Part shown: piece after piece, positions 43,111 to 53,793 of the stretch
Layout: every line of letters starts with the position of its first letter
Numbering within the stretch: position 1 is the first letter of the stretch
Assembly (NCBI GenBank): GCA_950295325.1
Contig: OX485808.1
Location: 23,146,527-23,210,526, forward strand
Length of the DNA stretch: 64,000 bases
Source of the DNA: Polytrichum commune
Taxonomy: Eukaryota > Streptophyta > Polytrichopsida > Polytrichales > Polytrichaceae
Direction of reading: 5' to 3'
The notes under the pieces: generated by a model
The model's database searches: none
What the model was told of the DNA's origin: nothing
What the model saw: the letters and a program-made list of their open reading frames with translations, nothing else
Translations under genes and position numbers: made by a program

Positions 43111-43990
43111 TACCTGCAAAATCAAGACACGCCTTCTTTGTTGGAGCTCTCTCAAAGTGAGAAAGCTTTGGAAGAATAAAGGGTGTCTATAAATTGGAGA
43201 AAAGAGAAGGAGTGACAAATGCAAATGTGTGGGCTAAGCGAGAAAACAAGCTCAAACCACCAAGACCACCTTCCGAAACAATACCTGCAAATCAAGACAT
43301 ACCTTCTCTGTTGGAGCGCTCCAAGACTGAGCTTGGGAAGGAATAGGATGTCTAAATTGGAGAAAAGAGAAGAAGAAGAATGACGGATGCAAATGTGTGG
43401 GTTAACCCAGACAGAAGAGGGCAATCCATATCTGGGGAGACTCAGAGTGCAGTGATTGAAGTGACACTAACGAATAAGCCCCAACCCACAAGACCACTCC
43501 TCCCCTATAAACGCCTGCAAATCCAGACACACCAGGTGCAGATACCAGGGCTAATTTCAAATTGAGGAGAAAGAGCAGATACAAGTCCCAACCAAGAAAC
43601 TAAGACCACCTTCCCAATCCAAATCAATACCTGCAACTCAATAGACACCTTCTTTGTTGGAGCTCTCAAGGTGCAAGCATTGGGCTAAGAGTGTGGTCCA
43701 ATGTAAAATGCGAAAGGAAGCACAAGGCACCATGACAATGCAATCATGAGGGCTAACCCAGAAACAATGGGACACTGCAAATTGAGAGAGAGAGAGAGCA
43801 CAGTGATTCAAATGACACTGACAAACAAGCCTAAAGCTCCGACCTACCAACACCATCTTCCCAATCAATAAATAAATAAATACCTGCAAATAAAGGCACG
43901 CCTTCTTTGTTGTTGTTGCTGTTGGTTGGAGCTGTAAAAGTGAGAGAAACGCGGAGCCCGTCCGAAGCTTGGGCTAGGAACGGAGTCCCT
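43111..43990 (-). repeat. Tandemly repeated upstream region of the DUF4079 gene, five units
   Basis: The block 'acctgcaaatcaagacac' followed by 'ccttctttgttggagct' recurs near 43111, 43281, 43511, 43629 and 43881, with 'aattggagaaaagagaag' and 'gcaaatgtgtgggctaa' between. Spacing is irregular (about 117-252 bp). On the minus strand each unit carries TTTGCAGGTA, an acceptor and donor back to back. The array begins about 55 bp upstream of the start codon, so it covers promoter or leader sequence. Confidence 0.8.
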
Positions 43991-44284
43991 TCCAAGTAAG
44001 AGAAGGGAGAAGAAGGGACAATGCAAATGGAAGAATGTGTGTGGCTAACTTGACTTGGATTTAGAAGCGAAGGCTGCAATTAGCGGAGAGTGGAGTGAAG
44101 GAAAAGTGGGGTGAATTTGGCGAGGCAGAGTTGCGAGATGAGTGGCTAAGGAGAGGATAGGAGAGCAGCTACTCGTCCCCACCTCCATGAGACTGGGTGG
44201 AGGCATGCACACTGCACACGCTCCCAAAAAGGAGAAAAGCAAAGAGAGAGAAAAAAAGAGAAAGAGAAGGGGAAGAGAAGCGGA

Positions 44285-44575
44285 GCCTTAACCCTTCACC
44301 CCTAACATGCTCAAGCCTTCACATTCCATTTTTAGGCAAGGACAACACCAATGCTTCAAATTTTAGTCATGTAGCACATAAGAGTCTATTTTCTTGATTT
44401 CTAACCGCACGGATGTGAACCAGACTATCAATATTTTTTGTCAAAAAATTTTGAAGTCAATCGGACCACATTTGCTAGGTCAGTTTGACATGTGAACATG
44501 TCCTTCATCAGGGGGGGCAGTTCGAAAAAAGTTTGAGATTTTTTGTTTCATGACCATTTCAGTCAGACCACAAAT
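44285..44575. repeat. Dispersed repeat, partner of 29119-29395
   Basis: It carries the same ordered landmarks as the copy at 29.1 kb, including 'ttgaagtcaatcggaccaca'. The type is unknown. Confidence 0.65.
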
Positions 44576-44967
44576 TTTTCATGGCTGGAAACTTTGTCAT
44601 AATATATTTTGTGGCTGACAAGTGAGCCGCTCCTAGAAAATAGGGTTTTTTTTATGAAATTTAGATGAAGTCTGTCACCCTCAAAGTTGAAGGGTTACAT
44701 GAGGACATTTTCGGATATTTTTTGACTAGGAGTAAGCAACATGTGCACTAAAAAAAATCCAAATCCATCCAGTTCAATGGTGCATAATTGTCACCTTGTC
44801 TTAAGGGGGGGGGGAGGACCCCACCCAAACTGGACATCATATGTGCAGGATATTGGCTCCTAAATTTGGCTCCTAGATTTGGGTAGCTCATGGGACCGCT
44901 TCTCAAAACAAGCAATTCCAAACTAACTAAAAAAAATCCTACATGCTTGGAGTATGGGGTTGTTATA

Positions 44968-45451
44968 CACCCTAAACTCCATAATATCAACCTCCATAAT
45001 GTCACACACTCTCTAATATCCTGAAACCCTAGGGAACGGATGTGCGTAGTTCAAATCTCACTCCTTACTGTCACATTCCTCTTCCTTATATCTCAAAATT
45101 TGTCATTAATGCAAACCACCCAAGAAGTCAACCCACACCCTCACATTGCGCCATGTGTCAACATGTGGAGTGTCACCTTCTTATTCTTATTCTTCTTCTT
45201 CTTATGCCACATGTTGAATGTTGGTGCATGCGTCCACCACATCGCCTAGGAAGGCCAAGTGGAGTGGACCACACTAGCATAAATGACAAGGTAATGAATT
45301 CAAATTGTCCTCACATCTCCTTTGTGTTATTCCATAATGTCACATGCTACATTGATTCTATATTATCACGCATCCATGTTAATACAACAAAACCCCGTAA
45401 TATCACATGCACTTTGGTTGCCACAAGTATGATACTACGGAGTTTAGAGTG
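44968..45451. mobile_element. pogo-like MITE with TA target, 484 bp
   Basis: The left end CACCCTAAACTCCATAATATCA and the inverse of the right end CACTCTAAACTCCGTAGTATCA match at all but three positions. TA flanks both sides (44966-44967 and 45452-45453). Internal 'ccataatgtcacatgc' and 'cgtaatatcacatgc' repeats resemble the subterminal motifs of the 22.4-25.4-kb transposon. It may be mobilised by a related transposase; the outer TIR differs from that element, so it is not a simple deletion derivative. Confidence 0.8.
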
Positions 45452-45453
45452 TA

Positions 45454-46095
45454 TGTTGTTTTGACCCACTCATAGTGGGCACCACCCTACACATAGATTG
45501 CCACCTGGATCGGTCAGTATCCTAGTGTTTTCAAATCCAACCAGTTACGTGTTGACAACTTTCAATTTTTCTTTATTAAATTGAAGTATATTCACAAATT
45601 CCTCTAAAATTATGGGAAAGGTTCCCAAAAAGCCTTGAACTTCAACTAGTTATTTCTCAAAACTCCACTGGTTCATCTATAACTAGCAACCACTTCTCCC
45701 CATTCATTGGGATGTGGGGTCTCAATATGCAACCATATACACAATTTATATGGGCTTTGCCTAGTTCATATATCGTATTTTGTATACTTATGTGTTTGAA
45801 ATCTAATTATATATATTACCAAGGAGAAAATAAGAAGTTACTCATACGTATCGATAATTAAAATACAACATATGAATTTGCACCCAAGGGCACCCAAGTT
45901 ACATATTTGAAGTCTTCAATAACATCAAAGAGTTTAAGTACTTTAATAGTGCACTTGAAGAATAAGTTGATTTTAGGTGGAATCACTTTGACATGATTAG
46001 CTAGAAAGTATGTAACTCAAGTTTTTTGCTTGGAGAGGCCCAATTTGGACCTCTTAGACGCTTAGAGGTTAAGTTGGCTTTTTCCCTTCCTCCTC
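45454..46095. other. Gene-free stretch
   Basis: No coding or bounded repeat feature recognised. Confidence 0.5.
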
Positions 46096-46097
46096 TA

Positions 46098-46522
46098 AGA
46101 TATAGATGGGTCTTAAATGGTTACTTTTCATATTAGGACACATGTATTTGAGTGGTATGTGGTTTGGTGTGGCTTCAAGAATGGATACCAAAAAGACATG
46201 TGTCTTGAGAGAGTTTGGACTATGTGTGGAGAATATGCTAGCCATTCTAAGTTCATTAGTCAACATAATTGTGTCATGGACTTATATGATCACTTAATGA
46301 GCATGAGAATTTTCACATTGACGATAATGAATAAGACAATCATATGAGTTCCAAAAATCATGAGAAAAGTGGCTATGGCCCGATTTGGATTTGCTAACGA
46401 TCTTGATTGATAATGTGTTCATATCCTAGAACAAGTTGGCTAGTCAGGAAAAAGTAAATAAATAATGCTAGTAATACTAGTAGTAGTAATAATAATAATA
46501 ATCAGTTGAGGCCCATCTACCT
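46098..46522 (+). mobile_element. Family-1 MITE (copy F), 425 bp
   Basis: The termini AGATATAGATGGGTCTT and AGGCCCATCTACCT are inverted partners and TA flanks both ends (46096-46097 and 46523-46524). A (TAA)n-like expansion lies at about 46466-46502 just inside the right end. The internal blocks match copies B and E. Confidence 0.85.
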
Positions 46523-46653
46523 TACTTTGGAGAGAGTGAATTATCGCATACAAGCGTACCTCTCATCTATCCAACATTAAAACTTGACCCTTTATGGGTT
46601 TATTGTTGATTCATCTCAAATCAAATGACTTGGATTAGATTGATTCCGGTGGG

Positions 46654-47155
46654 CATGGGTAGATCACTTAGTGCATTTTAAAAACGACGTGAGGCATAAT
46701 ATAGAGAGGATTAAAATCATTTGAAATAAAAATTATAAAGGAATTCCAAATAATGAAGGGGCCATTAAATGTAGACAATCCCATTATAAGTAAGTTAGAT
46801 GGACATAAAACGTGGGTCATTATTTTTTGTAAAATTAATATAGGGGCTGAAGATAAGGATCCTAGAAGGTATGTTTAGTATGGTATGTAAATGGGTTTAG
46901 GACTCACGGGGATGGATGATAATCAAGATTTCCGTCTGTCCAAAATTATTTAAAAGGAATATAGAGTACAAAAAATTGCAGTGACTTGGACAATATAAGT
47001 AATGAAAGGGTGCAAACAAATGGGCCATTTTTTAAATTTAAGTAATTATAGGGAGGCTTTAATTCAGCCCTTGACGGTAAATAGCCCCAAAACAAAACAA
47101 AAAAACCCCCAGCCGCACGTGGTGCACAAAAATGCCTTAGAGTGATCTACCCGTG
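46654..47155. mobile_element. Non-autonomous hAT element (copy 2), 502 bp
   Basis: The ends CATGGGTAGATCACT and the inverse of AGTGATCTACCCGTG differ at one base. The exact 8-bp target duplication is CCGGTGGG (46646-46653 and 47156-47163). The body is nearly identical to 26366-26925 except for a replaced middle segment (46882-46950 here, 26600-26725 there). Confidence 0.93.
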
Positions 47156-47219
47156 CCGGTGGGTCTTTAAAGCTAATTTTGGTGTCAAGTCAACTAAAAG
47201 TAGAAACTTCCAAGATGCA

Positions 47220-47590
47220 GATAGATACATAGAAACTCCGGTCCCTTTTTTAGCAAGGGGCCGGCGTGAATAAAGTGTCCGTTCGTAATGCCAATGACCC
47301 GATGCCCACTGGACAAGGGGACATTGGGACAATACTACTCTCCCCTTTCGAGGATGGACACTATAGTGACACACTATACTAGTTCCTAGCTAGCCACTAG
47401 TGCCTTGAAGATACCGGACATGGTATCCCCCCAAAGGGCTTTGAGGTACCCATACAACAAGGTCCAAGACCCCCCACCATAGTTGGGTGGACTAAGGTGG
47501 TGAGCACCACGCCGGCATGGGGAATAGAACCCACAACCTCCTCATTGGGGGCCATGAGCCCTAACCACCAAGCCAAGGCCCGTGATGCCC
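47220..47590 (-). mobile_element. tRNA-derived SINE, 371 bp
   Basis: An exact 13-bp target duplication (CTTCCAAGATGCA, 47207-47219 and 47591-47603) brackets the element. On the minus strand it starts GGGCATCACGGGCC. It then shows a polymerase III A-box-like TTGGCTTGGTGGTTAG and a B-box-like GGTTCTATTCC, spaced as in tRNA genes. The rest is unrelated sequence, and the 3' end is 'tatgtatctatc' rather than a plain poly-A. It lies close to the right end of the hAT copy. Confidence 0.75.
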
Positions 47591-47668
47591 CTTCCAAGAT
47601 GCACACTATGTCAGGGCTTTTATGTTGGATGGATGAGATGTATGTTCGTATTCAATAAATTCCCCCTT

Positions 47669-47671
<3 letters not shown>

Positions 47672-47728
<57 letters not shown>
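47672..47728. repeat. (CT)n microsatellite, about 28 units
   Basis: An uninterrupted CT run. Its length suggests a polymorphic locus. Confidence 0.98.
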
Positions 47729-47733
<5 letters not shown>

Positions 47734-48019
47734 GGATTCGAACATCAAAACGTTCCCAAGGGTGTAGGTAAGTGTAAACATGCCTCTACATGTGAATCAA
47801 AATAAGGCATGTGGATGGGTGTCATTCAATTCATTTTTCATGTTCTTCAACTTCTACCGATTAGATTAAAGCAAGGAAACTTGTGTTGCATTAGCAATCT
47901 ATGATGAAGCATCAACAACAACAACAAATTTGGATTGGACATTAAAACTCTCTTGAAGCAATTATGAGCACGATTATCATAAGCGTGTCGTGTGTTGATT
48001 CTATAATAATACTTCCCCC

Positions 48020-48215
48020 CTTCCCTTTTTTGTTTTTGATGAGGACTATTGAGTCCAAAATGGTTGATATGTTATGAGCACGCAGTCCAATCTCTTTTAA
48101 ACACATGTCTTGTTGAGTTCCGTTCTTAGATCTAACCTAACAACACAACACAACACTCAAATATAGGTGTTTGATTAAGATAAATAACCAAATAAGTCTT
48201 ACATACTTTAGGCAT
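48020..48215 (-). mobile_element. Family-1 MITE remnant (copy G)
   Basis: In reverse orientation it carries 'cactcaaatataggtgtttg', 'ccaaataagtcttacatact' and then TA, matching the left-end block of copies E and F. Only about half of the element remains. Confidence 0.6.
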
Positions 48216-51200
48216 AACTTAATTCATTCTAGTCCAAAAAATCACCTCATGCCATCGTGTCATTATGTGGAAACTCTCCATCGATGGTGTGGAGATGGAA
48301 TCTAGGCATGACACGTTCAATCTTACTTTACCCGATCACTCATCCAAGAGTAAAAGGGTAATTAGAACTCGTCAATATGTTCATCCATGAAAGCACAATG
48401 TCATCCATAATTATCATATTATGTCCACGAGCTTATCAATTATGATTGATAAGCAACTCATCATCCTCTCTTCATTTGTTGGTTATCTAGTTCATAAGTG
48501 TTATTGGTCATTTGTACCTTCGGTTGAGGTTCAATTAGGCATAAACTAATTATTCTATGCAAAAACATAAAGGCTACATGTTATCATGCGATAATGAAGC
48601 GATTGGTTGGAGCCTTTGAAAGATGATGCAAAAATTGAAATTAGGAAAAGACATGTCCAATTTGACCTCACATACCCATATATTACTTGAATAGTGCATT
48701 GCTAGTAATCAATTTAGAATGTTTTGCAAGGGCATTATCTTGAATACTTTAGGAAGAAAATGTAATTGAAGCTTGTAAATATGTTGCTAATAGTATATGC
48801 TTCAACATACACAATGTTTCAACCCATAATGAATATGGGGTTACATTACCAAGATGTTGCAACCCAACTCCACACCTTAGCTTGTGTGCGCAGCTTGTTG
48901 TGTGCCAATGGCATCCACCAATATTGAGCAGGTTTTAAAATTGGCACCAAACCCCCACCAGTTATATATTAGGGCGGTTCTTTAAGTTTATAACCGTGGT
49001 TATCAATTTTTCAAATAACCAGACTTCATTCATAAACCATGGTTCTCATAAAAACAAAACATGATAAATTAACCTTCTAATAGACCACCAAATTTTTTGT
49101 CGCTTCTCTCAAGATGACCACACGATCTTTCCCAAAAAATAATTAAATATTGGGACCGGAGGTTCATTTATTGCAAAAACTCTCAAAACCCTAGAAGCAA
49201 AGGTTCTTTGCTTCTAATTTGTCTCTGAAAATTGGAACCGGAGGTTAGTAACAAAATCAAATACATGCCCAACATTGGTAACCACTACCTATGTGTGTAT
49301 GATGGGGTCTCCGATGTCACCAACCATGCATAGTTCAAGACCACGCAAGAGTCATTCCTTAACTCTTTTTTAAGCATTAAAATTAACATGCATGACATAT
49401 CAGAGAGGGGGGATATCGATTGGGAGGTGCCAGAAAAACATGTGGGACAAAATGTAAGGCCCCATATTGTCTTTGGACATAAAAATTATAAATATATTCG
49501 AAGCAAGTAGGGTCCAATACATCCATTTAGAAATTATTTGTATAACATCTTAAAATTTAAAATATTTGTCAAATTTTTGGAATATTTTATAATAGGAATA
49601 TATCTTAGCCCCCTATAAATACCCATTATTATCACATGATATAAACAAAAATACATATAATACACCTCACAAGCTAAGCCTATGTCATGCTTGCCTCCAC
49701 CAATTTGCTACATGCCAGAAGGTGCACGTCATCCACCCGATGCATGTTCTTAGAGACATACCCCGATTTCTTCATAAGCTACCATTACCACTTTGGAACA
49801 AACTCAAAATCACAACATCCGGACACTTTGTATGGGAGTTTTGGACACACCCCTATTGAATTTATTGGCTAATGAGGCCAAAGAACCTCATTCATCCACC
49901 TTTGTGCAGGACCCCAACCCCTTTATGTAGATTAATCTTGAGCCCATGGATTCAAAAGATATGGATTCAAAACGAACATGTTAGTTTTCCATTTTCTATT
50001 AGGCATACAAACAATAACCATGTCATTTGGATCGATCGTCGATTGAGATAATAAAAATAAAAATAATGACTAAGTTGGCTTAAATTTCTTTTAGTTTACT
50101 AGGCGGCAATACCTTACTTGCCAACAACATGCTACAACAATCTTGCCACATGTCATGCTTACCTCCACCAATCCTACAATGCAAAGTGTGCCAATGATTG
50201 AGGTGGCCAATACCAAGCCAACACGTTCCTTTTTCCAGAAATACTTTAATCCTCAAAGTCCCCTAAAGTGGGTCAATAATCCCAGTGGCCAAGCATCTTC
50301 CTAGAGTGGATCTATTCACAATTTTCGTCGTTTTCAATGTGGATACCGACTTCGCATTTGATAGGACCTAAGCTAGATGATTATTGTTCCTTACTAGTAT
50401 GGGTCCATGCCGTCCAGGTCTTTTGTGCCCATGCAAATAACATATCATTTTTTTTACCATGGTCCCCTTGCCTTTTCAAAATGATGGGGAATGGTGGGGT
50501 GACAACCTCACCACCACCAACACGTTGTCCATTGTATATGGATTATGATGAGTGGGGGGGGGGTGGAGATTTCCTTTGTGCACTATATACATGTGAGGAG
50601 TAAGTTATGGGAAGAACCTTACCAACAAGGGTGAACAACGATTATTCATGCATGAAAACCTCAAGGATTTTGCTAGAATTTTGTAAAATGTAGGCTTGGC
50701 AAATTTATGGATGAACCTACTTCTAATCATATGAATAATATTCGTGATGAGTTCGAAATCTTAAAATGCAAATGGCTTCCATCCCACAACGATCATCACT
50801 TAGACTCTCTCGTAGATTTGAATGAAAAATGTAGGGTAGGCTTGATTTCAAACACTCAAACTAGATGCCATGCAAGCTTTGAGGTTACGTTGTCTAATCT
50901 CATAACCATTTGGTGCTTGAGGTGACACTCCAAGATCAAGGAAGTGGGTGACTTCTCTATACCATAATTCAAGGGGGGGGGGGGGGTAAAGTAAACAATA
51001 AAAAATACAATTTGTTTTGGGGGGAAAGGTGGGTATACCCTAAGGCCTCTATAAGGTTTCTCACTTGTCATCCCCTCCTCAAGTCACAATTCAATGACTT
51101 TGTCAATACAAAGTCATTTATGAGCATATATTCAAGGAATATCAATTGTTTTTCAATTGCTTATATTGTGTATACATAATTGAGACAATTTACTCGAGGA

Positions 51201-51575
51201 GTTCAATTTTTTTGGACACATACATAAACTATTACATAGTCCACAAATTTTATATAGTCTCTTTTTGGTAGTGATTTTTTTTTTTTGTATATAGGAGCTC
51301 CTTAATAAGGGGTCATGCATGTGTCTCCGATTCTCAAAGAAGAGTGCCCCCCCTGCCAATCTAAGTAAGTATAAGGTCTTCATGATTGGAGGGCCTCAAG
51401 GAGATGGCACTAAAATGGTTATGTTTAGTATTCACCTTTGAACCTCCCCGGTCCTCAAGGGTTACCCAAACCATAATAGTGTCAAGATGGGTAATGAGCT
51501 AACTAGCTCTCAATAGGAAACTCTCTCAAAGAGAGACCGAACTTGCAAGTTTGGTTCCTCTTTGAGGTACTTTGT
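48216..51575. other. Gene-free stretch of 3.4 kb
   Basis: No gene was recognised. Homopolymer G runs occur at about 50553-50562 and 50975-50987. Related 'gtcatgcttacctccaccaat' blocks near 49685 and 50155 hint at an old duplication. No ends or coding domains were found. Confidence 0.5.
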
Positions 51576-51578
51576 GCA

Positions 51579-52153
51579 CAAGGTGGATGTATGTTTTTCG
51601 GATATTTTTTTTCTCTCTGCATCTACTTCTTGTAGGATATGAAACACACGATTTAGTGTGAGATAATTAGCAAATCCAAATCATGCCAATGATCATTTGC
51701 CTCATATTATTTTCTTGAGCTCACATGCATGAATATCTTGTTCATTATCAAAGTGAAGGTTCTTGTGCTCATTAAATGGTCAACTGGGGGTTGTCTAGGT
51801 CCCCGGATTATGTTCACTATTGAACCTAGAATGGTCAATCAATTTTGAGCACTTAGTCCAATCTTTTTCATAACATATTTTTTTTGGTGTCCGTTCTTAG
51901 ATCCACACCTAGCCACATATCACTCAAACATATCAATCAAGAGCCAACACAATTGGGGGAACTAATATAACCATGTAATGAGCATGAGAATATTCACTTT
52001 GATAATAAATAAGACATTTGCATGAGCTCCAAACATTATGACTTGGAAAGTGACTACGGCCTTGATTTGGATTTGCTAACCATCTTGTACACATCACATG
52101 TTCCATATCCTAGAAGAATCGAGCTAGTCGGAATTTAAGAAATAAGAAATAAG
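51579..52153. mobile_element. Two family-1 MITE copies (H reverse, I forward) joined tail to tail
   Basis: H starts AGGTGGATGTATG at 51579 and runs in reverse through 'gcaaatccaaatcatgcc' to 'caaacatatcaatcaag' near 51950. I then runs forward ('caacacaattggggg', 'ctttgataataaataagac', 'tttggatttgctaaccatc') to 'gaccatc' and TA near 52153. Together they form a large imperfect inverted repeat. Confidence 0.65.
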
Positions 52154-52890
52154 ACCATCTAAGCTAGACAAGCCTAATTTAGTCACTTCTCATAATTGGA
52201 CACTTATATTTGAGTGGTATGTGGTATGACTTGGCTTCAAGAATGGACATTGGAAATAAATATATTTAAAACATATTAGACTGCGTATTAAAATACGATA
52301 ACCATTCTATATAGACTGAATAGTCACCAAATTGGGGGGGGGGGGATCTATACGACCATTTAATGAGCACACAAATCTTCACTTTGATAATGCATAAGAT
52401 ACTCATACGAGCTCCAATAATACTGAGGAAAGTGGTTACAACCTCAATATGGAGTTGCTTAAGCTAGGTGGATCTTAAGTGGCTCAGTTTCTCAATCAAA
52501 CCCCTATACATATTCGGTGAGAATCAAAGAGCAAAACATCATAAATACATGTATTGAAATGGAAGATTGGACTACATCTTCAAATACAAAACAAGTACTC
52601 TACACTCAACAGTGAATCCGCGTATGGGAAGACCTATGCATCCAACGAAGAAACCAACAAAGATTTCACTTCCAATAACCATAACTAAATCAGCAAGGGA
52701 GGTTCGATTTTCAATACGATTTTTGCATACTTTTCATCATAGATTTGCAAACGCAACACGCGTTTTGTATGTGTACATCGAATCGGTAGAAGTTGGAGAA
52801 GACGGGGGAAAAAAACCGAACCAAATAGCACCCACATTCCTTCTCATCTCGTACTAATCGTGTGTTTTCCACATCTTCGCAAAATTGGGC
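52154..52890 (+). mobile_element. Family-1 MITE copies J and K in direct order
   Basis: J begins AGCTAGACAAGCC after TA and runs through 'gagtggtatgtggtatg' and 'ctttgataatgcataagat' to a TA near 52462. K then begins with a second left-type end ('ggtggatcttaagtggc') and finishes with 'ctcgtactaatcgtgtgtttt' near 52865. The middle of K (about 52560-52830) is unlike the family and holds a short open frame without recognisable relatives. Confidence 0.55.
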
Positions 52891-52893
52891 TTA

Positions 52894-53386
52894 GGTAGAA
52901 ATACCATAACCCATTAACCACCCTCTAGCCGTGCACTAGACCACCGTCACAATGGTGAAGTGCCATTTCCAAAACCGATCATGGCTCGGCGACAACTTCA
53001 ATGCGTGTACACTTAGTGTAGCCAATGGGAGTCAAGTGTTAATGTACTCATGACGTAACCGATTTAGATGATGTTCTGTATGGAAATGCAGATTACCCGG
53101 TAATCTGCAAATCCATGATGGGCAGGTGCTAAAACTGGAGGCCTCACATAGGCCCAACTTTGCTCCTAATGATGTTCGGTGTAGGGAAAATCTAGTGAAC
53201 AAGTAGGGGGTTGGACAACTTTCCACTTTGAAAAATTGTAGCGTTTTTTGTATAGGGCAAAAAAATATGAAACAACTTGCATTCTTCATGAATCCTTCTC
53301 GTCTATCTTGGAAAATTATCTCATGATTGTCAGACCAGATCTTCAATGCGAATCACCTTATTTTCACGGGTTATGGTATTTCTACC
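52894..53386. mobile_element. Harbinger-like MITE (TTA target), 493 bp, just upstream of glyoxalase I
   Basis: Perfect 19-bp inverted ends GGTAGAAATACCATAACCC are flanked by TTA on both sides (52891-52893 and 53387-53389). It ends about 250 bp upstream of the glyoxalase start codon, within or next to that promoter. Confidence 0.85.
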
Positions 53387-53529
53387 TTAGTGGTGGTGGT
53401 GGGGGGGAGAAAGGTAACCATTTAACGCCCCCTTGTGTTTATCCATGTAGATTATTCCTGACGTGGGACGACGCCACTTGGCCTCTCCTCGCCCCTCTCG
53501 CCATCGATCGCCTCACCCCCGTCCCGTGG

Positions 53530-53793
53530 ATGTTCGCTTCGGTGAGCTCTTCGGCTTCGGCGCCCTCATCAACCTCTCCTCTCCACTCCTCTCCTCTCCT
53601 CTCCTCATCTCATTCCCCCAATCTGCCCTCCTGCCATGGCTATGGCGACGACGGCCTCCTCTCTCCTCCGCGCCCTCCCCCACCCCGCTTCTTCCTCCTC
53701 CTCCTCTTCCGCTTCTGCCCTCTCCCTCCGTCGCCTCTCCGCTTTCGCCCCTTCCTCCATCCGCGGCCACGCTCTCCGCCTCTCCTCCAGTAA
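53530..53793 (+). promoter_or_regulatory. Overlapping upstream ORF in the glyoxalase I leader
   Basis: An ATG at 53530 opens a frame (MFASVSSSASAPSS...) that runs past the main ATG at 53636 in another frame. On unspliced sequence it ends only at 53793, just beyond the exon 1 donor. If transcription starts upstream of 53530, this frame would compete with the main start. A TCTCC-type pentanucleotide repeat lies in the leader at about 53576-53607. Confidence 0.4.

Noticed and set aside
45042-45464. 140-residue open frame
   Set aside because: It falls inside the TA-flanked MITE at 44968-45451 and has no protein-family features.
47500-47590. Possible tRNA gene on the minus strand
   Set aside because: A- and B-box-like motifs are present, but no cloverleaf with paired acceptor stem closes. 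The exact 13-bp flanking repeats show it is a SINE.
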